From the NCBI RefSeq assembly GCF_003002095.1, contig NZ_PVZC01000009.1:186001-250000 (forward strand): a stretch of DNA of 64,000 bases, given 5' to 3'. Numbering within the stretch: the stretch's first letter is position 1; each line of letters starts with the position of its first letter. This DNA is from Allonocardiopsis opalescens. Lineage in GTDB: Bacteria; Actinomycetota; Actinomycetes; Streptosporangiales; Streptosporangiaceae. The translations under genes were made by a program, and so were the position numbers. Below are positions 52,768 through 62,056 of this stretch, piece by piece. The notes beneath the pieces are model-generated. The model was not told where the DNA came from. It worked only from the letters and a program-made list of their open reading frames with translations, and did not search any database.

Positions 52768-53349
52768 CTAGTCCGCGGCCGGGGTGGCGCCCGCGGCGCG
52801 ACCGTACCAGAGTGCCGCCTCGCCGTATCGGCGGCCCCGGTCGGGCCGGTAGCCCTCGGGCCAGGCCAGGTCGGGCTCACGGGCGGAGCGCTCGACCACG
52901 ACGACGGCGCCGGCCGCCAGCCAGCCGCCGTCGCGCAGCGCGCGCAGCACGGCGTCCACCTCTGCGGCGCCGACGGCGTAGGGCGGGTCGGCGACCACCA
53001 GGTCGAAGGGCTCCCCCGGCGGCCGGGCCAGCACCCGCTCGACCCGGTCGGCGAGCAGCCGCGCGCCGTCCAGCCGCAGTTCGGCGATATTGCGCCTGAT
53101 CACCTCGGCGGCGCGCCGGTCGGACTCCACCAGCAGGGCGTGGGCGGCGCCCCGCGAGAGCGCCTCCAGGCCGATCGCGCCGGAGCCGGCGTAGAGGTCG
53201 AGCACGCGGGCGCCGTCGAGGCCGCCGAGCCGGGAGACCACGGCCGCGAACAGCGCCTCCCTGGCGCGGTCGCCGGTGGGCCGGGTGGTGCGGCCGGGCG
53301 GCACCACCAGCCGCCGCCCGCCCGCGCTGCCGGCGATGATGCGGGTCAC
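52768..53349 (-). CDS. rsmD: 16S rRNA (guanine966-N2)-methyltransferase
   Basis: A 193-residue methyltransferase. [49 protein letters not shown] (motif I) and [10 protein letters not shown] (motif IV). Start GTG 53349 overlaps the recG stop. Methylates small-subunit rRNA. Confidence 0.95.
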   Translation of the reverse strand: MTRIIAGSAGGRRLVVPPGRTTRPTGDRAREALFAAVVSRLGGLDGARVLDLYAGSGAIGLEALSRGAAHALLVESDRRAAEVIRRNIAELRLDGARLLADRVERVLARPPGEPFDLVVADPPYAVGAAEVDAVLRALRDGGWLAAGAVVVVERSAREPDLAWPEGYRPDRGRRYGEAALWYGRAAGATPAAD

Positions 53350-55556
53350 GCCTTCTCCAGGTACTCGGCGCGGTCGTCGCCGAGCAGTTCGTCGACGGCG
53401 TCGGCCAGGGCGGGATGCCGCTCCAGCGCGGGGTCGGCGGCGACGAGTTCGGCCGCCGCCTCGCGGGCGTCGCCGATCAGCTCCTCGTCGCGCAGCAGGG
53501 TGAGCATCCGCAGCGAGGACCTGCGCCCGGACTGCGCGGCGCCCAGCACGTCGCCCTCCCGGCGCTGCTCCAGGTCGACGCGGGACAGCTCGAAGCCGTC
53601 GGTGGTGGCGGCCACGGCGGCGAGCCGGTCACGGGCCTTGGAGGGCTCGGCCGCCTCGGTGACCAGCAGGCACAGCCCCGGCACGCTGCCCCGGCCGACG
53701 CGGCCGCGCAGCTGGTGCAGCTGGGAGACGCCGAAGCGGTCGGCGTCCATGATCATCATGGTGGAGGCGTTGGGCACGTCCACGCCCACCTCCACGACGG
53801 TGGTGGCGACCAGCACGTCGAGCTCGCCCTCGGCGAAGCGGCGCATCACCGACTCCTTCTCGTCGGGGGGCATCCTGCCGTGCAGCGGGGCCACCCGCAG
53901 GCCGCGCAGCGGCCCCTCGGCCAGCATCGGGGCCACATCGAGCACGGCCAGCGGCGGGCGGCGCGGCGGCCCCGCCTCGGCGTCGTCGGTGTCGGCGGCG
54001 CCGTCGCCGGTGCCCGCCTCGTCCGGTGCGTCGGGCTCGTCGCCGCCGATGCGCGGGCAGACCACGTACACCTGGCGGCCCTTGCCGACCTCCTCGGCGA
54101 GGCGCTCGTAGGCGCGGCGCAGGAAGTGCGGCTTGTCGGCGGCAGGGACGACGTGGGTGGCGACCGGGGAGCGCCCGGCCGGCAGCTGGGTGAGCGCGAT
54201 GACGTCCAGGTCGCCGAAGACGGTCATCGCGACGGTGCGCGGGATCGGGGTGGCGGTCATCACCAGCACGTGCGGGCGCCGGTCGGTGCCGGCCTTCTCG
54301 CGCAGCGCGTCGCGCTGCTCGACGCCGAAGCGGTGCTGCTCGTCCACCACGACGAGGCCGAGGTCGGCGAACTGGACGTTCTCCTGCAGCAGGGCGTGGG
54401 TGCCGACGACGATCCCGGCGTCCCCCGAGGCGGCCTCCAGCAGGGCGGCGCGCCGGGTCTTGGCGCCCTGCGAGCCGGTGAGCAGGGTGACGCGGGTGGC
54501 CTGCTCGGCGCCGCCGAGCATGCCGCCCTCGGCGAGCGGGCCGAGCAGCGCGGTGATGGAGCGGTGGTGCTGCTGGGCCAGCACCTCGGTGGGGGCCAGC
54601 AGCGCGGCCTGCCCGCCCGCGTCGACGACCTGGAGCATGGCGCGCAGCGCCACGAGGGTCTTGCCGGCGCCCACGTCGCCCTGGAGCAGGCGGTGCATGG
54701 GGTGCTCGCCGCCCAGGTCGGCGGCGATGGCGGCGCCCACCTCGCGCTGGCCCTCGGTGAGGGTGAAGGGCAGCGCGGCGTCGAAGGCGGCGAGCAGGCC
54801 GTCGGGCCGCGGCGGGCGCGGCCGGGCGGGCAGCGCCTGCGCGGCCAGCCGGCGCTGGGCCAGCGCCACCTGCACGCCGAAGGCCTCGTCCCACTTGAGC
54901 CGGCGGCGGGCCCTGGCCAGCTGGGCGTCGTCGTGCGGGCGGTGGACGCCCTCATAGGCCTCTGCCAGCCCGACCAGCCGCTGCCGGGCGCGCAGTGCGG
55001 CGGGCAGGGGGTCGTCCAGCTCGCCGAGGCCGTCGAGGGCGACGCCGACGCTCTTGGCGATCCGCCACGACGGCAGCGAGGCGGTGGACGGGTAGACGGG
55101 GATGGGCCGGGCGGCGTACTCCTCGGCCACCGAGGCGTCGACCGACTCGTCCAGCAGCTCGTACTCGGGGTGGGTGAGCTGGCGGGTGCCGCCGTAGCGG
55201 GAGACCTTCCCGGCGAACAGCGCCTGGCGGCCGGGCACCAGCTCGCGCTCGTAGTGGGCGGTGCGGCCGAAGAAGGTGAGGGAGAGCCTGCCCCGGCCGT
55301 CGGTGACGGTGACGGTGAGCAGCCGGCCCCTGCGCTGCTTCATCGGGCGGCTGATCGCGCTCTCGACCTCGGCGAGGACCGTGACGTGGTCGCCGACGGC
55401 CAGCGAGGCGAGGTCGGTCAGCTCGCCCCGCCTGGCGTAGCGGCGCGGGTAGTGGCGGAGCAGGTCGCCGAGGGTGTGCAGGTCGAGGGTGCGGGCCAGG
55501 GTGGCGGCGGTCCGGTCGCCCAGGGTCTTGCTCAGCGGTTCGCGTCGTCGGTCCAC
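53346..55556 (-). CDS. recG: ATP-dependent DNA helicase RecG
   Basis: A 736-residue branch-migration helicase. GTG 55556 gives [17 protein letters not shown]; the frame is open farther up. Wedge domain with [18 protein letters not shown]-loop [39 protein letters not shown] (DEQH motif II), [10 protein letters not shown], and [17 protein letters not shown]-terminal RecG region normal. Overlaps rsmD by 4 nt. Confidence 0.97.
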   Translation of the reverse strand: MDRRREPLSKTLGDRTAATLARTLDLHTLGDLLRHYPRRYARRGELTDLASLAVGDHVTVLAEVESAISRPMKQRRGRLLTVTVTDGRGRLSLTFFGRTAHYERELVPGRQALFAGKVSRYGGTRQLTHPEYELLDESVDASVAEEYAARPIPVYPSTASLPSWRIAKSVGVALDGLGELDDPLPAALRARQRLVGLAEAYEGVHRPHDDAQLARARRRLKWDEAFGVQVALAQRRLAAQALPARPRPPRPDGLLAAFDAALPFTLTEGQREVGAAIAADLGGEHPMHRLLQGDVGAGKTLVALRAMLQVVDAGGQAALLAPTEVLAQQHHRSITALLGPLAEGGMLGGAEQATRVTLLTGSQGAKTRRAALLEAASGDAGIVVGTHALLQENVQFADLGLVVVDEQHRFGVEQRDALREKAGTDRRPHVLVMTATPIPRTVAMTVFGDLDVIALTQLPAGRSPVATHVVPAADKPHFLRRAYERLAEEVGKGRQVYVVCPRIGGDEPDAPDEAGTGDGAADTDDAEAGPPRRPPLAVLDVAPMLAEGPLRGLRVAPLHGRMPPDEKESVMRRFAEGELDVLVATTVVEVGVDVPNASTMMIMDADRFGVSQLHQLRGRVGRGSVPGLCLLVTEAAEPSKARDRLAAVAATTDGFELSRVDLEQRREGDVLGAAQSGRRSSLRMLTLLRDEELIGDAREAAAELVAADPALERHPALADAVDELLGDDRAEYLEKA

Positions 55557-55880
55557 GGCATTCCAGGTGGGTGCGGGAAGAGCTGGAGCGGGGTCCGGCG
55601 GATCGGGCCGGCCGCCGCCGGGCGGGCGCACACGGTGCCCGCCTCCCTATCTTGCCCGTCCCGGCCGACAGTGCGCCGAGGGGCGGGCCGGGGCGCGCCG
55701 GAACTGGGCTATCCTGGAGTGCGTCGTCGGCACTGGCGCGCGTCTCACCGCGTTCGCCTACCCGGGTCCGCTCCGATAGCCTCGGCTTTTCGGGCGCCGA
55801 CGGCCCGCAATCGATCCAGTCCCCCTCGGGTGCCCGCCGTGTCCGGCGCGCCACCCCGAGCCTTGCGAATGGAGTTAACC
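55557..55880. other. 324-bp divergent promoter region (recG / rpmB)
   Basis: Intergenic region between divergent genes, no credible gene. On the plus strand TATCCT (55710-55715) is a possible -10 for rpmB, but no matching -35 is clear. Confidence 0.4.
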
Positions 55881-56078
55881 GTGGCTTCCGTATGCGACGT
55901 CTGCGGCAAGAGGCCGGGGTTCGGCAACAGCGTCTCGCACTCCCACCGCCGCACCCCCCGCCGCTGGAACCCCAACATCCAGACGGTGCGCACCTCCATC
56001 AACGGCACCCCCAAGCGGCTGAACGTGTGCACCTCGTGCATCAAGTCCGACAAGGTGAGCCGCATCAGCAAGATCTGA
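55881..56078 (+). CDS. rpmB: Ribosomal protein L28
   Basis: A 65-residue protein. GTG 55881 with GGAG at 6 nt; an in-frame ATG 12 bp earlier overlaps the ribosome site. [19 protein letters not shown] with CxxC, and [15 protein letters not shown] with the second CxxC, so this is the zinc-binding (C+) form. Convergent with the downstream gene. Confidence 0.96.
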   Translation: MASVCDVCGKRPGFGNSVSHSHRRTPRRWNPNIQTVRTSINGTPKRLNVCTSCIKSDKVSRISKI

Positions 56079-56119
56079 GGCCCGCAGGCGCCCCGCGCGG
56101 GCGCCGGTGCCGCTTCGCG

Positions 56120-56146
56120 GGGCCGGACGGCCTGGTCGTCCGGCCC
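56120..56146. terminator. Bidirectional terminator after rpmB
   Basis: Perfect 10-bp arms GGGCCGGACG and CGTCCGGCCC with a 7-nt loop, followed by TT. Lies between the convergent rpmB and CBM2-like genes. Confidence 0.75.
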
Positions 56147-56198
56147 TTCGGCATGTCCGGGGCCGACCGGAGGCGGTACGGCCCGGCTCGCTCGGCGG

Positions 56199-56975
56199 CT
56201 AGCAGCCGGCGCCGTTGATGGTGCAGCCGCGCAGCTCCGGTCCGTCGCCGGAGGCGTTGAAGCCGATCACGGCGGTCTCGCCCGGGTCGAGCCGCCCGCC
56301 GGCGCCGGCGCGGAAGCCGTCGCGCTCGCGGTCCCATTCGTCGGCGCCCCACAGGTCGTTGACGTAGGCGTCGTCGAGCCGGACCGTGACGTTCCAGCCG
56401 TCGAGGGCGCGGTCGCCCTGGTTGGTGATGACGAGCTGCCCCTGGAAGCCGTACCACCAGTCGTCGACCACGGAGTAGGACACGACGGGCCGGGCCTGGG
56501 CCTCGCCGGCCGAGGTGGACCGGGGGTCGGGCCGCGGGGTGTCGTCGGGCTCCTCGGTGTCCTGCCCCTCGGGCGCGCCGCCGGAGTCCTGCTCGGGCTC
56601 GGCGGAGGGCGAGGGCTCGCCGGAGGGCTCGGCCGAGGCCGGGGCCGAGGGGGTGGCGACCGCGCTGGCGCCCTGGTCCAGGCCGCTGAGGCCCGGGCTG
56701 CTCTCGGGGCCGGTGACCGCTCCGGGCATCGCGTAGGAGCTGTCGCCGTCGAGCGGCGCGTTGGTGAAGCGCAGGTAGATGTGGCTGGTGCTGTAGGCCA
56801 GGAGCAGCAGGCCGAAGACGAGGCCCGAGCTGAGCAGCGCACCGGCCAGCCGCGGCCGCCGGGACCGATCGCGGGCGGTGCGCGCCTTGGCGCGCTCCGC
56901 CGGGACGCTCACGGACGGCGGCTCGGCATCCTCGTCGGCGCCGGGCAGGGGTTCGGCTCTGCCGTGCCGGCCCAT
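56199..56975 (-). CDS. Membrane-anchored CBM2-like protein
   Basis: A 258-residue protein. ATG 56975 is used because the ATG 9 bp upstream touches the GAGAGG ribosome site. A basic cytoplasmic N-terminus, one membrane segment (LLSSGLVFGLLLLAYSTSH, about 47-65), a long Ser/Pro/Glu-rich linker, then a beta-rich C-terminal domain (about 160-258) with VSYSVVDDWWYGFQGQL, LVITNQGDRALDGWNVTVRL and RGCTINGAGC, a CBM2/cellulose-binding-type pattern with a Cys at each end. Likely displays on the outer face. Substrate unknown. Confidence 0.65.
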   Translation of the reverse strand: MGRHGRAEPLPGADEDAEPPSVSVPAERAKARTARDRSRRPRLAGALLSSGLVFGLLLLAYSTSHIYLRFTNAPLDGDSSYAMPGAVTGPESSPGLSGLDQGASAVATPSAPASAEPSGEPSPSAEPEQDSGGAPEGQDTEEPDDTPRPDPRSTSAGEAQARPVVSYSVVDDWWYGFQGQLVITNQGDRALDGWNVTVRLDDAYVNDLWGADEWDRERDGFRAGAGGRLDPGETAVIGFNASGDGPELRGCTINGAGC

Positions 56976-57192
56976 GCGGTTCATCCTCTCGGTCGCGGTG
57001 CGTCCTTCGCGCGGCCCCGCCCGCGCGGGGCAGCGGCGTGTCGGGCACGCGGTGCGGCGTCGCGGGAGAGCTTATGACAATCCTGCGGCCGGTACCGAGC
57101 CCGGAACGCCGATACCACAGGAAAGATAAGATCGACTACTCCGGGTGACCGCTTTGCCCGCTCTTGACCGCTCCCTCCCCGATCGTTGACTT

Positions 57193-58167
57193 TCAGCCCG
57201 GCGCGCCACGGCCGAAATGGTCCCATCCGGACGGGTTCACCGGTGATCCGTCCAGCAGCACCCCGGATCCGATCCCGATCCGGCCGACGGTGCGCCAGTG
57301 GCGGGGCAGCGGGGTGCCCGGCCGGAAGCTCGCGGCCAGCGCGTGGTCCTCGCCGCCGTTGAGCATGAACGCGAGCGGATCGGCGCCGTCCAGCAGCGCG
57401 CACGCCGCGGCCAGTTCAGGATCGGGCCGCAGCGCGGCGGAGTCCAGTTCGACGCGCACTCCGCCGGCCGCGGCGATGTGGCCGAGGTCCTGCACGAGGC
57501 CGTCGCTGACGTCGATCATCGCGGTGGCGCGCAGCCGGGCCGCCTCGGGCCCGGCCGGGTAGGGCGGACTCGGCCTGCGGTGCTCGGCGACCACGGCCGC
57601 GGCGGCGGGGTCCGCAGGGTCGGCGGGCGGATCGGCCAGCAGGGCCAGGCCCGCCGCCGACCAGCCGAGCCGTCCGGCCACCGCGACCAGGTCGCCGGGG
57701 CGGGCGCCGCCGCGCCGCACGGGGGCGGCGCCGGCCAGGTCGCCGAGGGCGGTGATGGCCAGCGTCAGCTCGCTCGCGCGCACCACGTCGCCGCCGACCA
57801 CGGCCGCGCCCGCCGCGGCGCACTCGGCGGCCAGGCCCTCGGCCAGCTCCTCGGCCCAGCTGACCGGCAGCTCGGGCGGGGCGGCGAAGCCGAACAGCAG
57901 CCCGGTGGGGCGGGCGCCCATCGCGGCCACGTCGGCGAGGTTCTGCGCGGCCGCCTTGTGGCCGACATCGCGCGGCCGCGACCAGTCGCGGCGGAAGTGC
58001 CGGCCCTCCACCAGCAGGTCGGTGGTGGCGACGACCCGCGAGTCGGGCGCGCGCAGCAGCGCGGCGTCGTCGCCGGGGCCGATCAGGACGTCGTGGGTGG
58101 GCGCCAGCCGGGAGGTGATCCTGGCGATGAGCTCGAACTCGCTGAGACTGCCGATCGTGGTGGGCAC
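57193..58167 (-). CDS. thiL: Thiamine-monophosphate kinase
   Basis: A 324-residue enzyme making thiamine diphosphate. LSEFELIARITSRLAPTH, VLIGPGDDAALLR, VVATTDLLVEGRHFRRDW, VGHKAAAQNLADVAAMGA, VGGDVVRASELTLAIT, AMIDVSDGLVQDLGHIA and FMLNGGEDHALAASF, all the family motifs for Mg-ATP binding. GTG start 58167. Divergent from the Lrp-like gene at 58290. Confidence 0.96.
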   Translation of the reverse strand: MPTTIGSLSEFELIARITSRLAPTHDVLIGPGDDAALLRAPDSRVVATTDLLVEGRHFRRDWSRPRDVGHKAAAQNLADVAAMGARPTGLLFGFAAPPELPVSWAEELAEGLAAECAAAGAAVVGGDVVRASELTLAITALGDLAGAAPVRRGGARPGDLVAVAGRLGWSAAGLALLADPPADPADPAAAAVVAEHRRPSPPYPAGPEAARLRATAMIDVSDGLVQDLGHIAAAGGVRVELDSAALRPDPELAAACALLDGADPLAFMLNGGEDHALAASFRPGTPLPRHWRTVGRIGIGSGVLLDGSPVNPSGWDHFGRGAPG

Positions 58168-58289
58168 GGACGGCAGGATACGATCCAGTGCACGTTTCTC
58201 CGGCGGGGGCGGGACGGTGTGGCCTTCGATGGCTGCGGCCCGCGTCCCGGCGGCTCCGTCCGACCGCAGCCTCGTCCGAGGAGCTGGTT

Positions 58290-58523
58290 ATGGTCCAGGC
58301 GTACATCCTGATTCAGACCGAGGTCGGCAAGGCGGCCGAGGTGGCCGGGCAGGTGGCGGCCCTCGAGGGGGTCCTGCAGGCCGACGACGTGACCGGGCCC
58401 TACGATGTCATCGTGCGGGCGGAGGCGCCCAATGTCGACGACCTCGGCCGCCTCGTCGTGGCCAGGATCCAGGCCATCGACGGCATCACCCGCACCCTCA
58501 CCTGTCCCGTGGTCAGACTCTGA
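58290..58523 (+). CDS. Lrp/AsnC ligand-binding domain protein
   Basis: A 77-residue stand-alone RAM domain (MVQAYILIQTEVGKAAEVA, then GPYDVIVRAEAPNVDDLGR and GITRTLTCPVVRL) without the DNA-binding half. ATG 58290 preceded by a GAGCTGG site. Usual neighbour of thiL and DUF3515 in actinobacteria. Small-molecule sensing or heteromeric partner role is inferred. Confidence 0.92.
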   Translation: MVQAYILIQTEVGKAAEVAGQVAALEGVLQADDVTGPYDVIVRAEAPNVDDLGRLVVARIQAIDGITRTLTCPVVRL

Positions 58524-58540
58524 AGCCTCCGAGGTGGCGC

Positions 58541-59062
58541 ATGCGGCCGTCGGCCCCCGTCCGTCCGGTGCCGGGCCGCGCCGCCGCCTCACCCAGGGCC
58601 GCGCTGGCGGCCGGCTGCGCCGCGGTGCTGCTGTCCGGCTGCGCCGGGAGCGGCGCGGTGAGCGTGCCGGCGCCCACACCCGACGCCGCCGCGGCGGCGC
58701 TGTGCGCGCAGCTGGTGGCGGCGCTGCCCGAGGCGCTGGACGAGCGGCCGCGGGTCCCGGTCAGCCCTGAGTCGGAGCTGGTGGCCGCCTACTCGCAGTC
58801 GCCGGGGGCCCCGGCCGTCGCGGTGCGCTGCGGTGTGCCGCGCCCGCCCGACCTGCGGCCGGAGTCGGAGCTGTGGGTGATGAACGAGGTGTCGTGGCTG
58901 CCGCAGCCGGCCGGCGCGCCCACCCAGTTCACCGCGGTCGGCTTCGGCGCGTACGTGGAGGCGATCGTGCCGCCCAGCGAGGACGAGCCGCAGGCCGTGC
59001 TGGTGCCGCTCTCCGACGCGATCACCGCGAACCTGCCGCCGCTGGAGCCCGGAGCGCTGTAG
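58541..59062 (+). CDS. DUF3515 lipoprotein
   Basis: A 173-residue protein. ATG 58541 has GAGGTGG 4-10 nt upstream. Signal peptide with lipobox LLSGC (C34), then DALC-like AAALCAQLVAALPEALDE, VAVRCGVPRPPDL and WVMNEVSWLPQ, the DUF3515 pattern. Surface lipoprotein of unknown function, usually near ddl. Here the two are split by cydAB and others. Confidence 0.88.
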   Translation: MRPSAPVRPVPGRAAASPRAALAAGCAAVLLSGCAGSGAVSVPAPTPDAAAAALCAQLVAALPEALDERPRVPVSPESELVAAYSQSPGAPAVAVRCGVPRPPDLRPESELWVMNEVSWLPQPAGAPTQFTAVGFGAYVEAIVPPSEDEPQAVLVPLSDAITANLPPLEPGAL

Positions 59063-59130
59063 CGCGGGCGGGCCGCCGCGGCCCCGTCGGAGATCACCCG
59101 GATTCCGCGGCGATCCGGCGTCCGCTTTTC

Positions 59131-59177
59131 TACTACGTCTTGTAGTACTACGAGCCTTAGAACTACAATTCGTAGTA
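59131..59177. promoter_or_regulatory. Two BlaI/MecI-like operators upstream of cydA
   Basis: TACTACGTCTTGTAGTA (59131-59147) and AACTACAATTCGTAGTA (59161-59177): ACTAC-N5-GTAGT in both, 30 bp apart start to start. A third, overlapping palindrome GTAGTACTAC lies at 59142-59151. The type resembles the TACTAC/GTAGTA operators of BlaI/CopY regulators. The regulator gene is not in the window. Confidence 0.6.
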
Positions 59178-59229
59178 CGACGTGCCGTCGTCTTGAGGAC
59201 GGCGGCGGCAGGAACGGGGGCTGACCGGG

Positions 59230-60678
59230 ATGGACGCGCTGGATCTCGCACGGTGGCAGTTCGGGATCACCACGGTCTACCACTTCGTCTTCGTGCCGCT
59301 GACGATCGGACTCTCGGTGATCGTGGCGGGCTTCCAGACCGCCTGGCACCGGACCGGCGACCCGGTCTACCTGCGGCTCACCCGCTTCTTCGGCAAGCTC
59401 TTCCTGATCAACTTCGCGATGGGGGTCGTCACCGGCATCGTGCAGGAGTTCCAGTTCGGGATGAACTGGAGCGAGTACTCGCGCTTCGTCGGCGACGTGT
59501 TCGGCGCCCCGCTGGCCCTGGAGGCGCTGGTCGCCTTCTTCCTGGAGTCCACCTTCATCGGACTGTGGATCTTCGGCTGGGACCGGCTGCCCAGGCGGGC
59601 GCACCTGGCCGCCATCTGGCTGGCCGCGATCGGCAGCAACCTGTCGGCCTACTTCATCCTCGCCGCCAACGCCTGGATGCGTCACCCGGTCGGCTACCGC
59701 ATCGACCCCGAGACCGGCCGCGCCCAGCTCACCGACATCTGGGCCGTCCTCACCAACCCCACCGCGCTGGCCACCGTCCCCCACGTCCTGGCCGGCTCCT
59801 TCCTCGCCGCCGGCGGCTTCGTCATCGCGGTTTGCGGCTACCACCTGCTCAAGAACCGCACCGGCCCCGACACCCGCCTGTTCCGCACCGGGCTGCGCGC
59901 GGCGCTCGCCGTCACCGCGCTCGCCGGGGCCGTCTCGGCGGTGTCGGGCCACACCCAGGCGCAGCTGATGCACGAACTCGCGCCGATGAAGCTGGCCGCC
60001 GCCGAGGCGCTGTGGGAGACCGAGAGCGGCGCGGGCTTCTCCGTGTTCGCCGTGCCCGACCCGGAGAACGAGCGCAACGTGGTCAGCGTCCAGATCCCCT
60101 ACGCCCTCAGCTTCCTGGCCACCAACGACCCGAACGCCGAGGTGCAGGGACTCAACGACCTCCAGGCCGCCTACGAGCAGGAGTTCGGGCCGGGCGAGTA
60201 CCGGCCGAACGTGCCGGTGATCTTCTGGTCGTTCCGCTTCATGATGGCCTTCGGGATGTCGGTGGCCGCCCTCGCCGTACTCGGGCTGTGGCTGACGCGC
60301 CGGGGCGGGCTGCCCGCGGGCCCGTGGTTCTACCGGGCCGCGCTGCTCGCGCTGCCGCTGCCGTTCCTGGCCAACATCTTCGGCTGGATCATGACCGAGA
60401 TGGGCCGCCAGCCGTGGACGGTCTTCGGCGTGCTACAGACCGCCGCCAGCGTCTCCCCCGGCGTCAGCACCGCCACCGTCGCGATCACCCTGCTCACCTT
60501 CACCGTGCTGTACGGGGTGCTCTTCGTCGTCGAGGCCCGCCTGCTGGCCCGCTACATCGCCGCCGGCCCGCCGCCGGACCCGGCGCGGGAGGGCACCCGC
60601 CCCTCCGGCGCCCCCGACGGCGAGCGCACGACCGGGACCGCCGCCCCGATCGACGCCGAACCCCAGTACACCCTGTAG
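59230..60678 (+). CDS. cydA: Cytochrome bd quinol oxidase subunit I
   Basis: A 482-residue membrane protein with about nine spans and hemes b558, b595 and d. H18 (TTVYHFVFVP) matches the conserved His, then LINFAMGVVTGIVQEFQFG, ALEALVAFFLESTFIGLW (acidic residues for proton path), the second heme-ligand region in ATVPHVLAGSFLAAG and GWIMTEMGRQPWTVFG with the Met ligand. The Q-loop is short. High oxygen affinity respiration. ATG/GTG start at 59230 with a good purine site. Confidence 0.97.
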   Translation: MDALDLARWQFGITTVYHFVFVPLTIGLSVIVAGFQTAWHRTGDPVYLRLTRFFGKLFLINFAMGVVTGIVQEFQFGMNWSEYSRFVGDVFGAPLALEALVAFFLESTFIGLWIFGWDRLPRRAHLAAIWLAAIGSNLSAYFILAANAWMRHPVGYRIDPETGRAQLTDIWAVLTNPTALATVPHVLAGSFLAAGGFVIAVCGYHLLKNRTGPDTRLFRTGLRAALAVTALAGAVSAVSGHTQAQLMHELAPMKLAAAEALWETESGAGFSVFAVPDPENERNVVSVQIPYALSFLATNDPNAEVQGLNDLQAAYEQEFGPGEYRPNVPVIFWSFRFMMAFGMSVAALAVLGLWLTRRGGLPAGPWFYRAALLALPLPFLANIFGWIMTEMGRQPWTVFGVLQTAASVSPGVSTATVAITLLTFTVLYGVLFVVEARLLARYIAAGPPPDPAREGTRPSGAPDGERTTGTAAPIDAEPQYTL

Positions 60679-60710
60679 ACCGCGCCGCCCACCCTTTGAC
60701 GGGAAGCACC

Positions 60711-61730
60711 ATGGAACTCGACCTGCCGCTGATCTGGTTCGCCCTCATCGCCGTGATGTGGACCGGCTACTTCGTGCTGGAGGGCTTCGACTTCGGGGTC
60801 GGCGTGCTGCTGCCGGTCCTCGGCCGCCACCCCGACGACCGCAGGGTCATGCTCACCGCGATCGGCCCGGTCTGGGACGGCAACGAGGTGTGGCTGATCC
60901 TCGCCGTCGGCGCCACCTTCGCCGCCTTCCCGCCCTGGTACGCCTCGCTGCTCAGCGGCTTCGTCCTGCCGCTGCTCGCGGTGATCGTCGCGCTGATCCT
61001 GCGCGGCGCGGCCCTGGAGTACCGCGGCAAGCGCGACGACGCGCGCTGGCGCGCCCGCTGGGACCTGGCCATCACGGCGGGCAGCGCGGTGCCCGCGGTG
61101 ATGTGGGGGCTCATCTTCGCCACGGTGGTGCGCGGCGTGCCGATGGACGCCGACGGAGTCGTCTCGCTGGGCCTCGCCGAACTGCTGCACCCGCACAGCC
61201 TGCTCGGCGGGCTCGCCACCCTCGCCCTGTTCACCCTGCACGGCGCCGTCTTCATCAGCCTCAAGACCGACGGCGCCATCCGCGCCCGCGCCCGCGCCAC
61301 CGCCCTGGCCACCGCCGCCGTAGCGGTCCCCGCCACCGCCGCCTTCGCGGTGTGGACCGCCTACGGCCAGGGCTGGCCGCTGGCCGCGGCACTGTGCGCC
61401 GCCGGACTCGCCACCCTCGGCACCGGCGCCATCGCGGTCGGCCGCGAAGGCTGGGCCTTCACCGCCACCGCCGCCGCCATCGCCCTCACCACCGCCACCG
61501 TCTTCGGCGCGCTCTTCCCCGCCGTCCTCCCCTCCAGCACCGACCCGGCCTTCAGCCTCACCATCGCCAACGCCGCCTCGGCCCCCTACACCCTCACCCT
61601 GCTGAGCTGGGTCGCCCTCGCCTTCACCCCGATCGTCCTCGCCTACCAGGGCTGGACCTACTGGGTCTTCCGCCGCCGCCTCATCCGCACCGACGTCACC
61701 GCCCCCAGCGAGGCGCTTACGCGGTACTGA
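60711..61730 (+). CDS. cydB: Cytochrome bd quinol oxidase subunit II
   Basis: A 339-residue membrane protein with eight to nine spans. WFALIAVMWTGYFVLEGFD, FGVGVLLPVLGRHPDDRR, IGPVWDGNEVWLILAVGA, and FTLHGAVFISLKTDG fit the family. ATG 60711 with GGGAAG upstream, 32 bp after cydA, so one operon. The usual cydDC ABC exporter is not next; the following gene on the same strand is missing and a toxin-antitoxin pair lies opposite. Confidence 0.96.
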   Translation: MELDLPLIWFALIAVMWTGYFVLEGFDFGVGVLLPVLGRHPDDRRVMLTAIGPVWDGNEVWLILAVGATFAAFPPWYASLLSGFVLPLLAVIVALILRGAALEYRGKRDDARWRARWDLAITAGSAVPAVMWGLIFATVVRGVPMDADGVVSLGLAELLHPHSLLGGLATLALFTLHGAVFISLKTDGAIRARARATALATAAVAVPATAAFAVWTAYGQGWPLAAALCAAGLATLGTGAIAVGREGWAFTATAAAIALTTATVFGALFPAVLPSSTDPAFSLTIANAASAPYTLTLLSWVALAFTPIVLAYQGWTYWVFRRRLIRTDVTAPSEALTRY

Positions 61731-61740
61731 CGGGGTGCGC

Positions 61741-62056
61741 TCACGCGTCCACGATGGCGACGTCGTAGCGCCGCACCGCCGGGTCGCGGGTGAAGGTGGA
61801 ACGGGAGCGTGCCCGACTCGCGTGCGTGCTCCCAGCTCACCGGCAGCGGTAGGAAGCCGCTCTGGTGGACCGCGTCGAGGTAGCCGTCCGGGACCGACAG
61901 CTTGCCCGTCGACCGCTTGATCTCGATCTCCCAGATGGAGACGGCGCTGACGAGGACCTGCGGCGCGTACCGGATGCGCTCCACGACGTCGTCCTTGAGT
62001 TGATCGCCGCCCATCAGCGCGCACAGGAGGACGTGGGTGTCCAGCAGCAGCCTCAT
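61741..62056 (-). pseudogene. VapC-like PIN toxin with an internal deletion
   Basis: The N-terminal PIN part is intact: MRLLLDTHVLLCALMGGD (first acid D6), VSAVSIWEIEIKRSTGKL and PLPVSWEHARESGTLPF. After PFH the frame becomes Arg-rich, while the true PIN C-terminus TRDPAVRRYDVAIVDA and stop follow in another frame. The roughly 20 residues normally found in between (with HRDPFDRMLIAQA) are missing, including a catalytic Asp. This is an out-of-frame deletion at about 61790-61797. The antitoxin overlaps by 4 nt. Confidence 0.85.

Noticed and set aside
53415-56078. Plus-strand open frame covering recG and ending in L28
   Set aside because: Only its last 65 codons are rpmB; the rest is opposite recG and lacks a start signal.
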